A DNA stretch of 64,000 nucleotides from Rhodovulum imhoffii (lineage in GTDB: Bacteria; Pseudomonadota; Alphaproteobacteria; Rhodobacterales; Rhodobacteraceae), in contig NZ_QAAA01000006.1 in NCBI RefSeq assembly GCF_003046545.1, forward strand, positions 1 to 64,000, given 5' to 3'. The notes beneath the pieces were generated by a model. The model searched no databases. It was not told the origin of the DNA and was given only the letters and a program-made list of their open reading frames with translations. The position numbers and the translations under genes are program-made. This document shows, one piece after another, positions 26,334 to 35,283 of the stretch (position 1 is its first letter; the number at the start of each line of letters is the position of its first letter).

Positions 26334-26885
26334 TCAGTCATCGTCGTCATGATCGTCGTCGTCGTCACGGTCATCCCGGTCGTCGTCACGGTCATCCCGG
26401 TCGTCGTCGCGGTCATCCCGGTCGTCGTCGCGGTCATCCCGGTCATCGTCACGGTCATCCCGGTCGTCGTCACGGTCATCCCGGTCGTCGTCGCGGTCAT
26501 CCCGGTCGTCGTCACGGTCATCCCGGTCGTCGTCGCGGTGGCTTCGGTTGTCGCCGCGGTCGCTCAGATCGCCGCCACGATCTCCACGAGAGTCGCCGCG
26601 CTCCCTGTCGTCAAAATCAACCTCGACACGCTCACGGACCATGCCACCGTAGCGGCTTGTTTCGTCCCGCAGGATACGGCCCGTAACCGAATCGTAAGTT
26701 ACCTCGCGTTCCTGACCGCGCTTGCGCGCCTCGACGGAAATACGCCCGCCTTCGCGTTCGACCTCGATATCCACATAGCCCTGGGATTGGAGGTCCCGCA
26801 CGACATCCCGCACGGAGACGTCCGCCATTGCGGCTGCCCCGGCCAGCATCGTGATACAGGCGGCCATAAAGGGGATCGGTTTCAT
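26334..26885 (-). CDS. Secreted PepSY-like protein with Asp/Arg repeat tail (long paralogue)
   Basis: 183 residues of unknown function. A signal peptide covers about 1-21, with cleavage near AMA-D. The globular part (22-75) carries VVRDLQSQGYVDIEVE and TYDSVTGRILRDE and resembles the downstream paralogue. From about 95 on the sequence is Asp/Arg/Gly-rich, and residues ~117-173 are eight copies of a 7-residue Asp/Arg unit coded by a 21-bp tandem repeat; the end is nearly all Asp with one His. SD AAAGGAG is six bases before the ATG. It is the first gene of a three-gene unit with the short paralogue and the LuxR-type gene. Cation binding or an extended polyampholyte spacer are possible roles (inference). 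Confidence 0.7.
   Translation of the reverse strand: MKPIPFMAACITMLAGAAAMADVSVRDVVRDLQSQGYVDIEVEREGGRISVEARKRGQEREVTYDSVTGRILRDETSRYGGMVRERVEVDFDDRERGDSRGDRGGDLSDRGDNRSHRDDDRDDRDDDRDDRDDDRDDRDDDRDDRDDDRDDRDDDRDDRDDDRDDRDDDRDDRDDDDDHDDDD
26368..26535. repeat. Eight tandem copies of a 21-bp unit
   Basis: Units start every 21 bases from 26368 to 26515 with the core CGGTCATCCCGGTCGTCGTC plus A or G. Only a few positions vary (A/G at the last base and a TCATC variant in one unit). Because 21 is a multiple of three, copy-number change keeps the reading frame of the minus-strand gene and lengthens or shortens its tail by seven residues per unit. Confidence 0.95.
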
Positions 26886-26990
26886 GTCACGCTCCTTTGG
26901 CTTCGGTTTCGCACCGCCAAGGGAGCATGACTCAGACCAGGACGCCATACACCTAAGGGTTAGACAGGCCCGCACAGGCCCCGAAACACG

Positions 26991-27013
26991 CTTGTAAACC
27001 CAAGTTTACGAAG
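26991..27013 (-). terminator. Weak terminator-like hairpin after trpB
   Basis: A 6-bp stem GTAAAC/GTTTAC (26994-26999 with 27004-27009, loop CCAA) is extended by CTT/AAG around one bulged base. It lies 15 bases past the trpB stop. The following minus-strand sequence (GCGTGTTTC) is only weakly U-rich, so this is a tentative call. Confidence 0.4.
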
Positions 27014-27027
27014 GAATTCGACAAGTC

Positions 27028-28266
27028 TCAGTTCTGATCGGGGGTTGCCATTCCCACACCAAGATGCCGCGCCACAGTGAAGATGTCCTTGTCGCCACGT
27101 CCGCACATATTCATGCAAATCAGGTGATCCGCAGGCAGATCCGGGGCGATCTTGACAACATGGGCCAGCGCATGGCTGGGCTCCAGCGCGGGGATGATAC
27201 CTTCCTTTTCGCAGCAAAGCTGGAACGCCCCCAAGGCCTCATCATCGGTAATGGCCACGTATTCCGCGCGCCCCATATCGTGCAACCAGGCGTGCTCCGG
27301 CCCGATGCCGGGATAATCGAGTCCGGCGGAGATCGAATATCCTTCGAGAATCTGCCCGTCGTCATCCTGCAACAGGTAGGTCCGGTTTCCGTGCAAGACG
27401 CCGGGGCGTCCGCCGGTCAGGCTGGCGCAGTGCTCCATCTTTGCGGTCACGCCCTTCCCTCCGGCCTCGACCCCGATGATGCGGACCTGCTTGTCGTCGA
27501 GGAACGGGTAGAACAGGCCCATGGCGTTGGAGCCCCCCCCGATGGCCGCGACAAGTGTATCCGGCAACCGCCCCTCGGCGGAGAGCATCTGCGCCTTTGC
27601 CTCTTTGCCGATAATCGACTGGAAATCGCGCACCATCGCCGGATAGGGATGCGGCCCCGCAACCGTCCCAATACAGTAGAACGTATCCCGCACATTGGTG
27701 ACCCAGTCGCGCAAAGCGTCGTTCATCGCATCCTTCAGCGTTCCACGCCCCGAAGTGACGGGCACGACTTCTGCCCCCAAAAGCTGCATCCGGAAGACGT
27801 TCGGCTTTTGGCGCTCCACATCATGCGCCCCCATGTAAACCACGCATTTCAGCCCGAACTTGGCGCACACGGTTGCCGTGGCCACGCCATGCTGGCCGGC
27901 ACCGGTCTCGGCAATGATCCGGGTCTTTCCCATCCGGCGGGCAAGAATGATCTGTCCCAGCACATTGTTGATCTTGTGCGCGCCAGTATGGTTCAGTTCA
28001 TCGCGCTTGAAGTAGACCTTCGCGCCGCCAAGGTATTCGGTCAGACGCTCCGCGTGGTAGAGCGGACTGGGACGGCCCACGTAATGGGTCCACAGATGGG
28101 TCATCTCGTCCCAGAAGGACGCATCCGTCTTGGCATATTCGTACTGCTGCTCAAGCTCCAGGATCAGCGGCATCAGCGTCTCGCTGACGAATCGACCGCC
28201 GAAATCGCCGAAGCGCCCCTTGTCATCCGGGACGGTCAGAAAGCTGTTCACAAGATTTTCCGCCAT
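27028..28266 (-). CDS. trpB: Tryptophan synthase beta subunit
   Basis: PLP enzyme joining indole and serine to make tryptophan; 412 residues. The PLP lysine is K98 in HTGAHKINN, the catalytic Glu is in the AETGAGQHG segment, and the phosphate-binding GGGSNAMG loop is present. The N-terminus is slightly extended compared with E. coli (K87 there). Sixty-four bases after trpF in a trpF-trpB unit; the partner trpA is about 5 kb away on the other strand. I see no leader peptide or attenuator before it. Confidence 0.98.
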   Translation of the reverse strand: MAENLVNSFLTVPDDKGRFGDFGGRFVSETLMPLILELEQQYEYAKTDASFWDEMTHLWTHYVGRPSPLYHAERLTEYLGGAKVYFKRDELNHTGAHKINNVLGQIILARRMGKTRIIAETGAGQHGVATATVCAKFGLKCVVYMGAHDVERQKPNVFRMQLLGAEVVPVTSGRGTLKDAMNDALRDWVTNVRDTFYCIGTVAGPHPYPAMVRDFQSIIGKEAKAQMLSAEGRLPDTLVAAIGGGSNAMGLFYPFLDDKQVRIIGVEAGGKGVTAKMEHCASLTGGRPGVLHGNRTYLLQDDDGQILEGYSISAGLDYPGIGPEHAWLHDMGRAEYVAITDDEALGAFQLCCEKEGIIPALEPSHALAHVVKIAPDLPADHLICMNMCGRGDKDIFTVARHLGVGMATPDQN

Positions 28267-28330
28267 GTCGGGGTCTCCATCTCGGGTCTCCCCGCGTTTA
28301 AAGCCATTGGGCGCGGCGGTAAAGACAGGG

Positions 28331-28969
28331 TTAGCCCGCCGCCTTCACGAAACGGGCCATGCGTACGGCATCTTTCACCCCGGGGGCGCTTTCCACGCCG
28401 GAAGACACGTCCACCTGCCGGGCCCCGGTCAGGCGGATGGCCTCAGCCACGTTTTCCGGCGTCAGCCCCCCCGCCAACATCCACGGTACCGGCCAGCGGC
28501 GGCCCGCGATCATCCGCCAGTCGAAAGACAGCCCGTTTCCCCCCGGCAACACAGCCCCTTTCGGAGCCTTGGCATCCACGAGAACCTGGTCCGCAACACG
28601 GGCATACTCCTGCAGCGCGGGCAAATCGGCCTCATCCGCGACGCCCACAGCCTTCATCACCGGAAGGCCAAAGCGCGCCCGCAGGCGCGCCACCCGGTCC
28701 GGAGGTTCATTGCCATGGAGTTGGAGCATGTCGAGGGGAACGGTCTCCACCAGCGCCTCCAGCGCGGCATCTTCGGCGTCCACCGTCAGGGCGACGCGCG
28801 CCATCCCCACAGGCACCCCAGCGGCCAATTCCGCAGCCTGCGCCAGATCCACTGACCGCGGCGATCGTGGAAAAAAGACGAATCCGACATAGGCAGCCCC
28901 AGCACGCGCCGCCGCCTCAACGGCGGCCCGGTCGCGCAGGCCGCAGATTTTCACCCGTATGTCCGACAT
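28331..28969 (-). CDS. trpF: Phosphoribosylanthranilate isomerase
   Basis: Third step of tryptophan biosynthesis from anthranilate, an Amadori rearrangement on a TIM barrel; 212 residues from the ATG. N-terminal VKICGL motif with the catalytic Cys, [10 protein letters not shown] near 30-40, the Asp-bearing VDAKAPKG segment, LAGGL with the phosphate site, and VDVSSGVE near the end. A TTG at 28981 overlaps the lapA stop (TTGA) and has AGGAAGG just upstream, so translation may start there, four codons earlier. Directly follows lapA and precedes trpB. Confidence 0.96.
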   Translation of the reverse strand: MSDIRVKICGLRDRAAVEAAARAGAAYVGFVFFPRSPRSVDLAQAAELAAGVPVGMARVALTVDAEDAALEALVETVPLDMLQLHGNEPPDRVARLRARFGLPVMKAVGVADEADLPALQEYARVADQVLVDAKAPKGAVLPGGNGLSFDWRMIAGRRWPVPWMLAGGLTPENVAEAIRLTGARQVDVSSGVESAPGVKDAVRMARFVKAAG

Positions 28970-28977
28970 GGCGGCGG

Positions 28978-29340
28978 TCAACCCGCCTTCCTGTCGTCCT
29001 CGATCAGGGCCAGAACATCATCCTTGTCATCGCCGCTCTGCGCCTTTTTCAGGCGCGACACCTCGCGTTGAAGTCGGGCGGTTTCACGCCGGTTGCGAGA
29101 CGCTTCCGCGCGGTGCTTGGCCTCGCGCATCCATTCCCAGAAAAACCCGATCAAAAGGCCGGCGACGAGCCCTGAAAACCCGACGACGAAAAGCGGCACC
29201 TCGGCCGTCCAGTTGAACTTGGCAAAACCGGCCAGTTCCTCCGGCAACAGCGACAGGGTGACAATATTCCGGTTTGCCATCGAGATGACGACAATCCCAA
29301 TCGCCAGAACGGCGAGGAAGAGGTATCGAATGTAGCGCAT
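28978..29340 (-). CDS. lapA: LapA family protein (lipopolysaccharide assembly protein A domain)
   Basis: Small inner-membrane protein of 120 residues (DUF1049/LapA). Two membrane segments lie at about 5-22 and 48-67. A charged cytoplasmic coiled-coil tail (68-120) contains the usual R/E heptads. In E. coli LapA and LapB regulate LpxC turnover with FtsH; no lapB is adjacent here. Located 13 bases after ihfB, and its stop is close to or overlaps the trpF start. Confidence 0.85.
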   Translation of the reverse strand: MRYIRYLFLAVLAIGIVVISMANRNIVTLSLLPEELAGFAKFNWTAEVPLFVVGFSGLVAGLLIGFFWEWMREAKHRAEASRNRRETARLQREVSRLKKAQSGDDKDDVLALIEDDRKAG

Positions 29341-29353
29341 AGCTCCGGTCCGT

Positions 29354-29635
29354 TTATTTCCCGTTCAGTCGTTCTCGTAGCAGCTTGCCGGTCTTGAAGA
29401 AAGGGACATGCTTCTGCTCAACATGAACGGACTCACCGGTGCGCGGATTACGACCAATGCGCGCATCCCGTTTTTTGACCGAAAATGCGCCAAAGCCCCG
29501 CAACTCAACCCGATCACCGCGCGCCATGGCAGCAATGATTTCTTCGAAAACAGTACCAACGATGCGTTCGACATCGCGCTGGTAAAGGTGGGGGTTTTCA
29601 TCGGCAATTTTCTGAATCAATTCAGAGCGGATCAT
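29354..29635 (-). CDS. ihfB: Integration host factor beta subunit
   Basis: DNA-bending nucleoid protein, 93 residues, forms a heterodimer with IhfA. The HU/IHF fold is complete: [11 protein letters not shown] start, the signature [10 protein letters not shown] (about 46-55), and the beta-arm tip RNPRTGE with the intercalating proline. ATG at 29635; longer frames upstream lack a family-like N-terminus. It follows rpsA on the same strand, as in E. coli, but a strong terminator lies between them, so it probably has its own promoter in the 233-base gap. Confidence 0.97.
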   Translation of the reverse strand: MIRSELIQKIADENPHLYQRDVERIVGTVFEEIIAAMARGDRVELRGFGAFSVKKRDARIGRNPRTGESVHVEQKHVPFFKTGKLLRERLNGK

Positions 29636-29810
29636 AACACAGGGTCCCCGTCGAATTTTTAGTTGGCCTTCGGCTTCGTGACTATAGGCGCGTTTCAGCA
29701 TTCCTCAAAGAAAAAGCCCCTGAAAACGTGGAAAAACCCTCCGCTGCACCCGGCGCCTGCCCCTTTGGGCTGGAAAACCCGAAGCTGCGCGGCGAATCAC
29801 AGGGGCAAAT

Positions 29811-29838
29811 GAAAACGGCCCCGCCAGTGGCGGGGCCG
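29811..29838 (-). terminator. Intrinsic terminator after rpsA
   Basis: A perfect 10-bp GC stem (29816-29825 with 29829-29838, loop AGT) lies 31 bases past the rpsA stop. On the minus strand it is followed by UUUUCAUUU. One of the strongest terminators in the window. Confidence 0.9.
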
Positions 29839-29868
29839 GATGATCGCGACAAATGCGACAAATCCCAG

Positions 29869-31551
29869 CTACTTCTCGCTGCCTTTCAGCGCCGCCCCAA
29901 GGATGTCCCCCAGCGACGCCCCGGAATCGGAGCTGCCGAACTGTTCGACGGCCTCTTTCTCTTCGGCGATCTCACGCGCCTTGATCGACAGGCCCAGCCG
30001 GCGGGTCTTGTTGTCAATGTTCGTCACGCGCACATCCACATGGTCACCGACCTGAAAGCGCTCGGGACGCTGTTCCGCCCGGTCCCGCGACAGATCGGAG
30101 CGGCGGATGAAGGATTTCATGCCTTCGTACTCCACTTCGATCCCGCCATCCTCGATAGACGTGACCGCGACGGTAATAACCGATCCGCGCTTCACCCCCC
30201 CCACGGCCTCGGCGAACGGATCGCCCGCCAGCGCCTTGACGGAGAGCGAGATGCGCTCTTTCTCCACGTCAACCTCGGTGACGACGGCTTTCACCATGTC
30301 GCCCTTGCGGTAGTCCTGGATGGCTTCCTCCCCGCGCTGATCCCAGCTGAGATCGGAGAGATGCACCATGCCGTCAATGTCGTTGTCCAGACCGATGAAC
30401 AGGCCGAACTCGGTGATGTTCTTGACCTCGCCCTCAACCTCGGTCCCGACCGGATGGGTTTCGGAGAACACCTCCCACGGGTTGCGCATGGTCTGTTTCA
30501 GGCCAAGGCTGACGCGGCGCTTGGCAGCGTCGATCTCCAGCACCATGACATCCACTTCCTGGCTGGTCGAAACGATCTTGCCGGGATGCACGTTTTTCTT
30601 GGTCCAGGACATTTCGGACACGTGGACAAGACCCTCGACCCCCGGCTCCAGTTCGACGAAGGCGCCATAGTCGGTAATGTTGGTCACGCGCCCCTTGTGA
30701 ACCGTGTTCAGCGGGAACTTCGCGCCCACGGTATCCCACGGATCTTCCTGCAACTGCTTCATGCCCAGGCTGATACGGTGGGTATCCTTGTTGATCTTGA
30801 TGACCTGAACCTTGACGGTTTCCCCGATCGACAAGATCTCGGAAGGATGGTTGACGCGGCGCCATGCCATGTCGGTGACGTGCAACAGCCCGTCCACCCC
30901 GCCCAGATCGACGAAGGCGCCATACTCGGTGATGTTCTTCACCACGCCGTCCACAGCATCGCCCTCGGTCAGCTTGGCGATGACCTCGGCACGCTGCTCG
31001 GCCCGCGATTCCTCCAGGATGGCGCGGCGCGACACAACGATATTGCCGCGGCGACGATCCATTTTCAGAATCTGGAAGGGCTGTTTGAGCCCCATCAGAG
31101 GGCCGGCATCGCGCACCGGGCGCACATCGACCTGGCTGCCGGGCAAGAAGGCGACGGCACCGCCCAGATCGACGGTAAAGCCACCCTTGACGCGACCGAA
31201 GATCGCGCCGTCGACGCGGGCATCGTCGGCATAGGCTTTCTCCAGACGATCCCAGGCTTCCTCCCGACGGGCCTTTTCACGGCTGATAACGGCTTCGCCG
31301 CGAGCGTTCTCGACGCGGTCGAGGTAGACTTCCACCTCATCCCCCACGGAGATCTCAGGCGCTTCGCCGGGATTTGCGAATTCCTTCAGATCGACGCGGC
31401 CTTCCATTTTGTAGCCGACATCGATGATGGCCTGCCCCGCCTCGACGGCGATAACGCGACCTTTGACGACACTGCCTTCCTCCGGCGTGTCAATTTCGAA
31501 GCTTTCTTGGAGGAGGGCTTCGAATTCCTCCATGGATGTGTTCTGAGCCAT
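29869..31551 (-). CDS. rpsA: 30S ribosomal protein S1
   Basis: mRNA-binding ribosomal protein with six S1 (OB-fold) repeats over 560 residues, the normal alphaproteobacterial length. Repeats are marked by recurring GxVxxITxYGAFVDL-type motifs, e.g. VKNITEYGAFVDLGG and VTNITDYGAFVELE. N-terminus MAQNTSMEEFEALL is typical. The 200-base region between cmk and this ATG probably holds a dedicated promoter and leader. Order cmk-rpsA-ihfB is conserved across Proteobacteria. A strong terminator follows. Confidence 0.98.
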   Translation of the reverse strand: MAQNTSMEEFEALLQESFEIDTPEEGSVVKGRVIAVEAGQAIIDVGYKMEGRVDLKEFANPGEAPEISVGDEVEVYLDRVENARGEAVISREKARREEAWDRLEKAYADDARVDGAIFGRVKGGFTVDLGGAVAFLPGSQVDVRPVRDAGPLMGLKQPFQILKMDRRRGNIVVSRRAILEESRAEQRAEVIAKLTEGDAVDGVVKNITEYGAFVDLGGVDGLLHVTDMAWRRVNHPSEILSIGETVKVQVIKINKDTHRISLGMKQLQEDPWDTVGAKFPLNTVHKGRVTNITDYGAFVELEPGVEGLVHVSEMSWTKKNVHPGKIVSTSQEVDVMVLEIDAAKRRVSLGLKQTMRNPWEVFSETHPVGTEVEGEVKNITEFGLFIGLDNDIDGMVHLSDLSWDQRGEEAIQDYRKGDMVKAVVTEVDVEKERISLSVKALAGDPFAEAVGGVKRGSVITVAVTSIEDGGIEVEYEGMKSFIRRSDLSRDRAEQRPERFQVGDHVDVRVTNIDNKTRRLGLSIKAREIAEEKEAVEQFGSSDSGASLGDILGAALKGSEK

Positions 31552-31751
31552 GTGGTCTCTGGTTTCCTTCGGGTTCATTTTACTGGCCGGGCGGTTGTCT
31601 CCGCCGGTCTTGGATTGGTCTGATTGCCTCCCGCCCGCGCCGGGGTCAAAACAAGAAGGGCCGGTACATTCCCCGACCCTGCCCCAGATTGCGGCTCTTT
31701 CGGCCTTTTCGACGGGCGCTCTATAGCGGGACAAACCGTCTCACGCAAGTG

Positions 31752-32375
31752 TTAAGCCGTAAAAACCCGCGCCCTGCGCGCTTCGATGATCCGGATCGCT
31801 TCCGCTACGGCCTCATCGATGCCCAATTGCGACGTGTCGAGCATCACCGCATCTTCGGCGGGTTTTAACGGCGCGCTGGACCGGGCGCGGTCGCGGGCGT
31901 CGCGGGCGCACATATCGGCGAGCACCTCCTCAAAGGTCGTCTCGATCCCCTTTTCCACCAGTTCGCGGTAGCGGCGCCTGGCCCGAACCGTATCGCTCGC
32001 GGTCACGAAAAGCTTTGCCGGAGCATCGGGGCAAATCACGGTGCCAATATCCCGACCGTCCAGTACCGCGCCCTCGGCACGGGTGGCGAAAGCGCGCTGA
32101 AACTCCACCAGCGCGGCACGAACATCGGCAATCGCGGCAACCTTGCTGGCAGCCTGCGCCACCGCCGGGCTGCGCAGGCCGTCTCGCTCCAGGTCTGCGG
32201 GGGCCAGCATGCGCGCGGCCTCGACCGGGTCCCGCCCCTCCAGAACACACGCCCCCACGGCCCGGTAAAGCAGCCCCGTATCAAGATGGGCAAATCCAAA
32301 ATGCGCGGCAACGGCCCGGCTGATCGTCCCCTTCCCGGCGGCGGCGGGGCCATCTATGGCAACGGCAAAACTCAT
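31752..32375 (-). CDS. cmk: Cytidylate kinase
   Basis: Phosphorylates CMP and dCMP with ATP; 207 residues. P-loop GPAAAGKGT (9-17), NMP-binding residues in the [12 protein letters not shown] segment, [15 protein letters not shown] with the conserved RD, and R-rich lid RARRRY. ATG overlaps the stop of the GFA gene upstream (ATGA at 32372-32375). Part of the aroA-gfa-cmk translationally coupled series leading to rpsA. Confidence 0.97.
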   Translation of the reverse strand: MSFAVAIDGPAAAGKGTISRAVAAHFGFAHLDTGLLYRAVGACVLEGRDPVEAARMLAPADLERDGLRSPAVAQAASKVAAIADVRAALVEFQRAFATRAEGAVLDGRDIGTVICPDAPAKLFVTASDTVRARRRYRELVEKGIETTFEEVLADMCARDARDRARSSAPLKPAEDAVMLDTSQLGIDEAVAEAIRIIEARRARVFTA

Positions 32376-32776
32376 TCCACCTGCGTCGTCATGGAAGGGT
32401 CCGCCCCATCGGCACGTGGAAGATCCCCTTCGATATCATAATAGGTACCCTTGTAGGCACAGAAGATGTGGCCCGCAAGCCGCACGCCGGGGTCGCCGTC
32501 GATCGTCCCGGCGAAAATCGCCAGATGAGTCCCCGGCCCGTCCCAGAAAAGGTTGGAGCCGCAAATCGGGCAAAAACCGCGCCGCGCGCACGGCGAGGAC
32601 GCATACCATGCGACCCGCCCCTCGATCGTGACACGCGCACGCAGGGCCGAGGTGGCGGCGGCGTAATGTCCGCTCGTCTTGCGGCACTGCGTGCAGTGGC
32701 ACGCGATTACCGGGCGCAGCGGCGCGTCGGTGCGGTAACGCACCGCGCCGCAAAGGCAACCGCCCGCGGCACTCAT
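32372..32776 (-). CDS. GFA family protein (glutathione-dependent formaldehyde-activating-like)
   Basis: Zinc-binding protein of the GFA/CENP-V family, 134 residues. The metal ligands are visible as C7-x-C9, C26-x-C28-x2-C31 and C69-x2-C72, the family pattern. In the founding enzyme Gfa of Paracoccus denitrificans the protein was proposed to speed the addition of glutathione to formaldehyde; most homologues have no proven activity. It is embedded between aroA and cmk with ATGA overlaps on both sides, an insertion into an otherwise classical aroA-cmk-rpsA order. Confidence 0.88.
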   Translation of the reverse strand: MSAAGGCLCGAVRYRTDAPLRPVIACHCTQCRKTSGHYAAATSALRARVTIEGRVAWYASSPCARRGFCPICGSNLFWDGPGTHLAIFAGTIDGDPGVRLAGHIFCAYKGTYYDIEGDLPRADGADPSMTTQVE

Positions 32777-34125
32777 GGGGACACCTTCGAAAACCGTGCC
32801 CCAAGGGCTTCCATCAGCGGCTCGAACACCGGGAAAGACGTTGCGATCGGCCCGGCATCGTCAACCGTGACCGGCGCCTGCGCGCCCAACCCGGCCACAA
32901 GGAAAGACATCGCGATCCGGTGGTCCAGATGCGTGGCACATATCGCCCCCCCGGGCAGCCCACCCGGCCCCATTCCATGAACGACCATCCAGTCCGCCCC
33001 CTCCTCGACACGGGCCCCGCAACTGCGCAGCCCGTTGGCCATGGCGGCGATACGGTCGCTTTCTTTCACCCGCAACTCCCCCACACCGCGCATCACGGTA
33101 GGACCCTCGGCAAAAGCCGCAACCACCGACAGGATCGGGTATTCGTCGATCATGCTGGGCGCGCGTTCGGGTGGCACCTCGATCCCTTTCAGGGCTGGTG
33201 AGAACCGCACACGCAGATCCGCCACCGGCTCCCCCCCTTCCTCACGCATGTTTTCATAGCCCAAGTCCGCCCCCATCTCGCGCAAGGTCTCGAACAGGCC
33301 CGCACGGGTCGGGTTCAGACCGATGCCGGGGACCGAGACATCCGACCCCTCGACAATCAACGCCGCGCAAACCGGGAACGCCGCGGAGCTTGGATCGCGC
33401 GGCACGGCGATGGTCTGGGGGCGCAGCTCCGGCTGGCCGGTCAGGGTAATAATGCGCCCCTCGGGGCCATCCTCCACCCGCAAATCGGCCCCGAACCCTG
33501 CCAGCATACGCTCGGTATGGTCGCGGGTGGCCTCACGCTCGATCACCACGGTTTCGCCCGGCGCGTTCAGCCCGGCCAGAAGGATCGCCGACTTTACCTG
33601 CGCCGAAGGCATCGGTGTCTTGTAACACACGGGCACCGGGTGCGCCGCGCCGGTGACGGTCATCGGCAAACGCCCCCCATCGCGCCCCACCGCCCGCGCC
33701 CCGAACAGCGCCAGAGGCTCCGTCACGCGCCCCATCGGGCGGGACCGCAAAGAGGCGTCGCCCGTAAACGTCGCCGTCACGGGCGAGGTGGCCATCGCAC
33801 CCATGATCAACCGCACCCCGGTGCCGGAATTGCCGCAATCGATGACATCGTCAGGCTCGGCAAATCCGCCAACGCCGACGCCCTGAACGACCCACGCCCC
33901 GGGGCCGGTCTGGCTCACCCGCGCACCGAAGGCGCGCATCGCCCGGGCGGTGTCCAATACGTCCTGCCCTTCCAGAAGGCCGCTGATGCGGGTCTCCCCC
34001 ACCGCCAGCGCACCAAGGATCAGCGCACGATGGCTGATCGACTTGTCCCCCGGCACCTCTGCCGTGCCGCGCAGGGAAGCCGCACGCCGGGCAGTCATCG
34101 GGATCGGGTCACCATGGGCGGACAT
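32773..34125 (-). CDS. aroA: 3-phosphoshikimate 1-carboxyvinyltransferase (EPSP synthase)
   Basis: Joins shikimate 3-phosphate and PEP in aromatic amino acid synthesis; 450 residues. Motifs: [16 protein letters not shown] (25-40), [51 protein letters not shown] and DHRIAMSF. The overall pattern is that of class II enzymes (CP4-like), but the PEP-site loop reads GNSGTG with Gly101 where the glyphosate-insensitive CP4 enzyme has Ala. SD AAGGAG is six bases before the ATG at 34125. First gene of the aroA-gfa-cmk series. Confidence 0.97.
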   Translation of the reverse strand: MSAHGDPIPMTARRAASLRGTAEVPGDKSISHRALILGALAVGETRISGLLEGQDVLDTARAMRAFGARVSQTGPGAWVVQGVGVGGFAEPDDVIDCGNSGTGVRLIMGAMATSPVTATFTGDASLRSRPMGRVTEPLALFGARAVGRDGGRLPMTVTGAAHPVPVCYKTPMPSAQVKSAILLAGLNAPGETVVIEREATRDHTERMLAGFGADLRVEDGPEGRIITLTGQPELRPQTIAVPRDPSSAAFPVCAALIVEGSDVSVPGIGLNPTRAGLFETLREMGADLGYENMREEGGEPVADLRVRFSPALKGIEVPPERAPSMIDEYPILSVVAAFAEGPTVMRGVGELRVKESDRIAAMANGLRSCGARVEEGADWMVVHGMGPGGLPGGAICATHLDHRIAMSFLVAGLGAQAPVTVDDAGPIATSFPVFEPLMEALGARFSKVSP

Positions 34126-34179
34126 GGGCGGCTCCTTGCAGCATGCTCTGGCAAGGGCTTAGCGAATGTGGCCGGGGCG

Positions 34180-35232
34180 TCAAGCCTCCCCCAGCCAGTG
34201 ACGGGGGTTGATCTCGGCGATCTGGCGGAAATGATCCTCGCCCAGCGTGTCGCGCAGCCGGATCGACACCGCCTTTTCCGAAAGCTGCTCTTGCCGGGTC
34301 ATGTAGAAATCCGACCCGAACAGGATGCGCGGCCGCAACTTGTCATTCTCCATGAACAGGCGCAGCAAAGGCGCATATTCGGAGAACTTGAAGATCGTGT
34401 AGGAAATATCGGTATAAAGATTGGGGAACGCGCCCCCTTCGATCATGTCGGCAATCTCCGAGACCCAGTTCCTTTGCCGCGCCTCCGGGTCGTCTGGGTC
34501 AAGCCCACGGCCCAGATAATCGCGCCAGTCCGCATCGCCGCCGAAATGGGCAAGACACAAGCGCAGATCGGGAAATTTTTCCATCACGGGACGATACGCC
34601 GCCGGATCTGTCACCTTGTCGGCACGGGACTGGCTCCAAAGCTTGTGCCGCACCCCCCCGCGCGAACAATGGGCCATCACCGGCAGACCGCGTGCTGCGC
34701 ACAGGGGGTAAACATCGTTCATGAGAACCGGATGATCGGGGGCATAGCCCAGCTTGGTGTAAATCTTGAGACCTCGAAAGCCGAGTTCGTCAATGCAGCG
34801 CAAGAACTCCCCGGCCGCACCAGGACGATCCGGAAACACCGTGGCAAAAGGAAGAACCTGATCCGGATAAGCCTCCGCCAGTTCGGCAAGGCCGTCATGC
34901 TGTGCATCGATATCCTCCCCGACCGGGCCGTGGCCGATAAGCGCCATATCCATTGGCAGGACCACAAAACGCGTATCCCGCGGGTAATAATGCAAAACCT
35001 CCCTGAACACCTCCTCCTGCGATCTGCGGCTGCCGGTGCGGTGGAAATTCTCCAGCCGCACCAAAAGATCATAAAGGCCATCCCAGGGCAAAAACCGGGC
35101 GATCCACCGTGAGAACATCAGCAGCGCCGGGACCGCCCGGAACAACGCCGCGATCCGCACCGGATAATATTTCGGCGTATGAGCCGTGGTGAAGGTGTGG
35201 ATGTGGCAATTCGTAATCTGGATCTCGGCCAT
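34180..35232 (-). CDS. Amidohydrolase family protein (amidohydrolase_2 type)
   Basis: TIM-barrel metal-dependent hydrolase or decarboxylase of 350 residues. The N-terminal HxH metal motif is H10-I-H12, a LKIYTKLGYAPDHP segment with the mid-barrel residues is near 145-160, MAHCSRGG supplies further metal histidine(s), and the C-terminal FGSDFYM carries the catalytic Asp. SD GGGAGGG precedes the ATG. It sits between aroA and trmB with 50-base gaps and no related genes. The substrate is unknown; the ACMS-decarboxylase/amidohydrolase_2 group includes both hydrolases and decarboxylases. Confidence 0.8.
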   Translation of the reverse strand: MAEIQITNCHIHTFTTAHTPKYYPVRIAALFRAVPALLMFSRWIARFLPWDGLYDLLVRLENFHRTGSRRSQEEVFREVLHYYPRDTRFVVLPMDMALIGHGPVGEDIDAQHDGLAELAEAYPDQVLPFATVFPDRPGAAGEFLRCIDELGFRGLKIYTKLGYAPDHPVLMNDVYPLCAARGLPVMAHCSRGGVRHKLWSQSRADKVTDPAAYRPVMEKFPDLRLCLAHFGGDADWRDYLGRGLDPDDPEARQRNWVSEIADMIEGGAFPNLYTDISYTIFKFSEYAPLLRLFMENDKLRPRILFGSDFYMTRQEQLSEKAVSIRLRDTLGEDHFRQIAEINPRHWLGEA

Positions 35233-35283
35233 GGCGCGCCCTCCCCGCGGAATATAGCGCGAATCCCCCCCTGGCCACAGCGT

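Noticed and set aside
26368-26535. Regular repeats suggesting a CRISPR array
   Set aside because: Units are contiguous 21-mers without unique spacers and lie inside a coding sequence; no cas genes are near.
26325-26930. Plus-strand frame coding a Val/Ile/Pro-rich repeat protein
   Set aside because: It is the reverse reading of the 21-bp repeat in the secreted Asp/Arg protein. It has no SD, and the opposite frame has a signal peptide, a good SD and a paralogue.
21605-28330. Tryptophan attenuator or T-box before trpA or trpB
   Set aside because: No Trp-rich leader peptide, competing stems or T-box elements are visible upstream of either gene.
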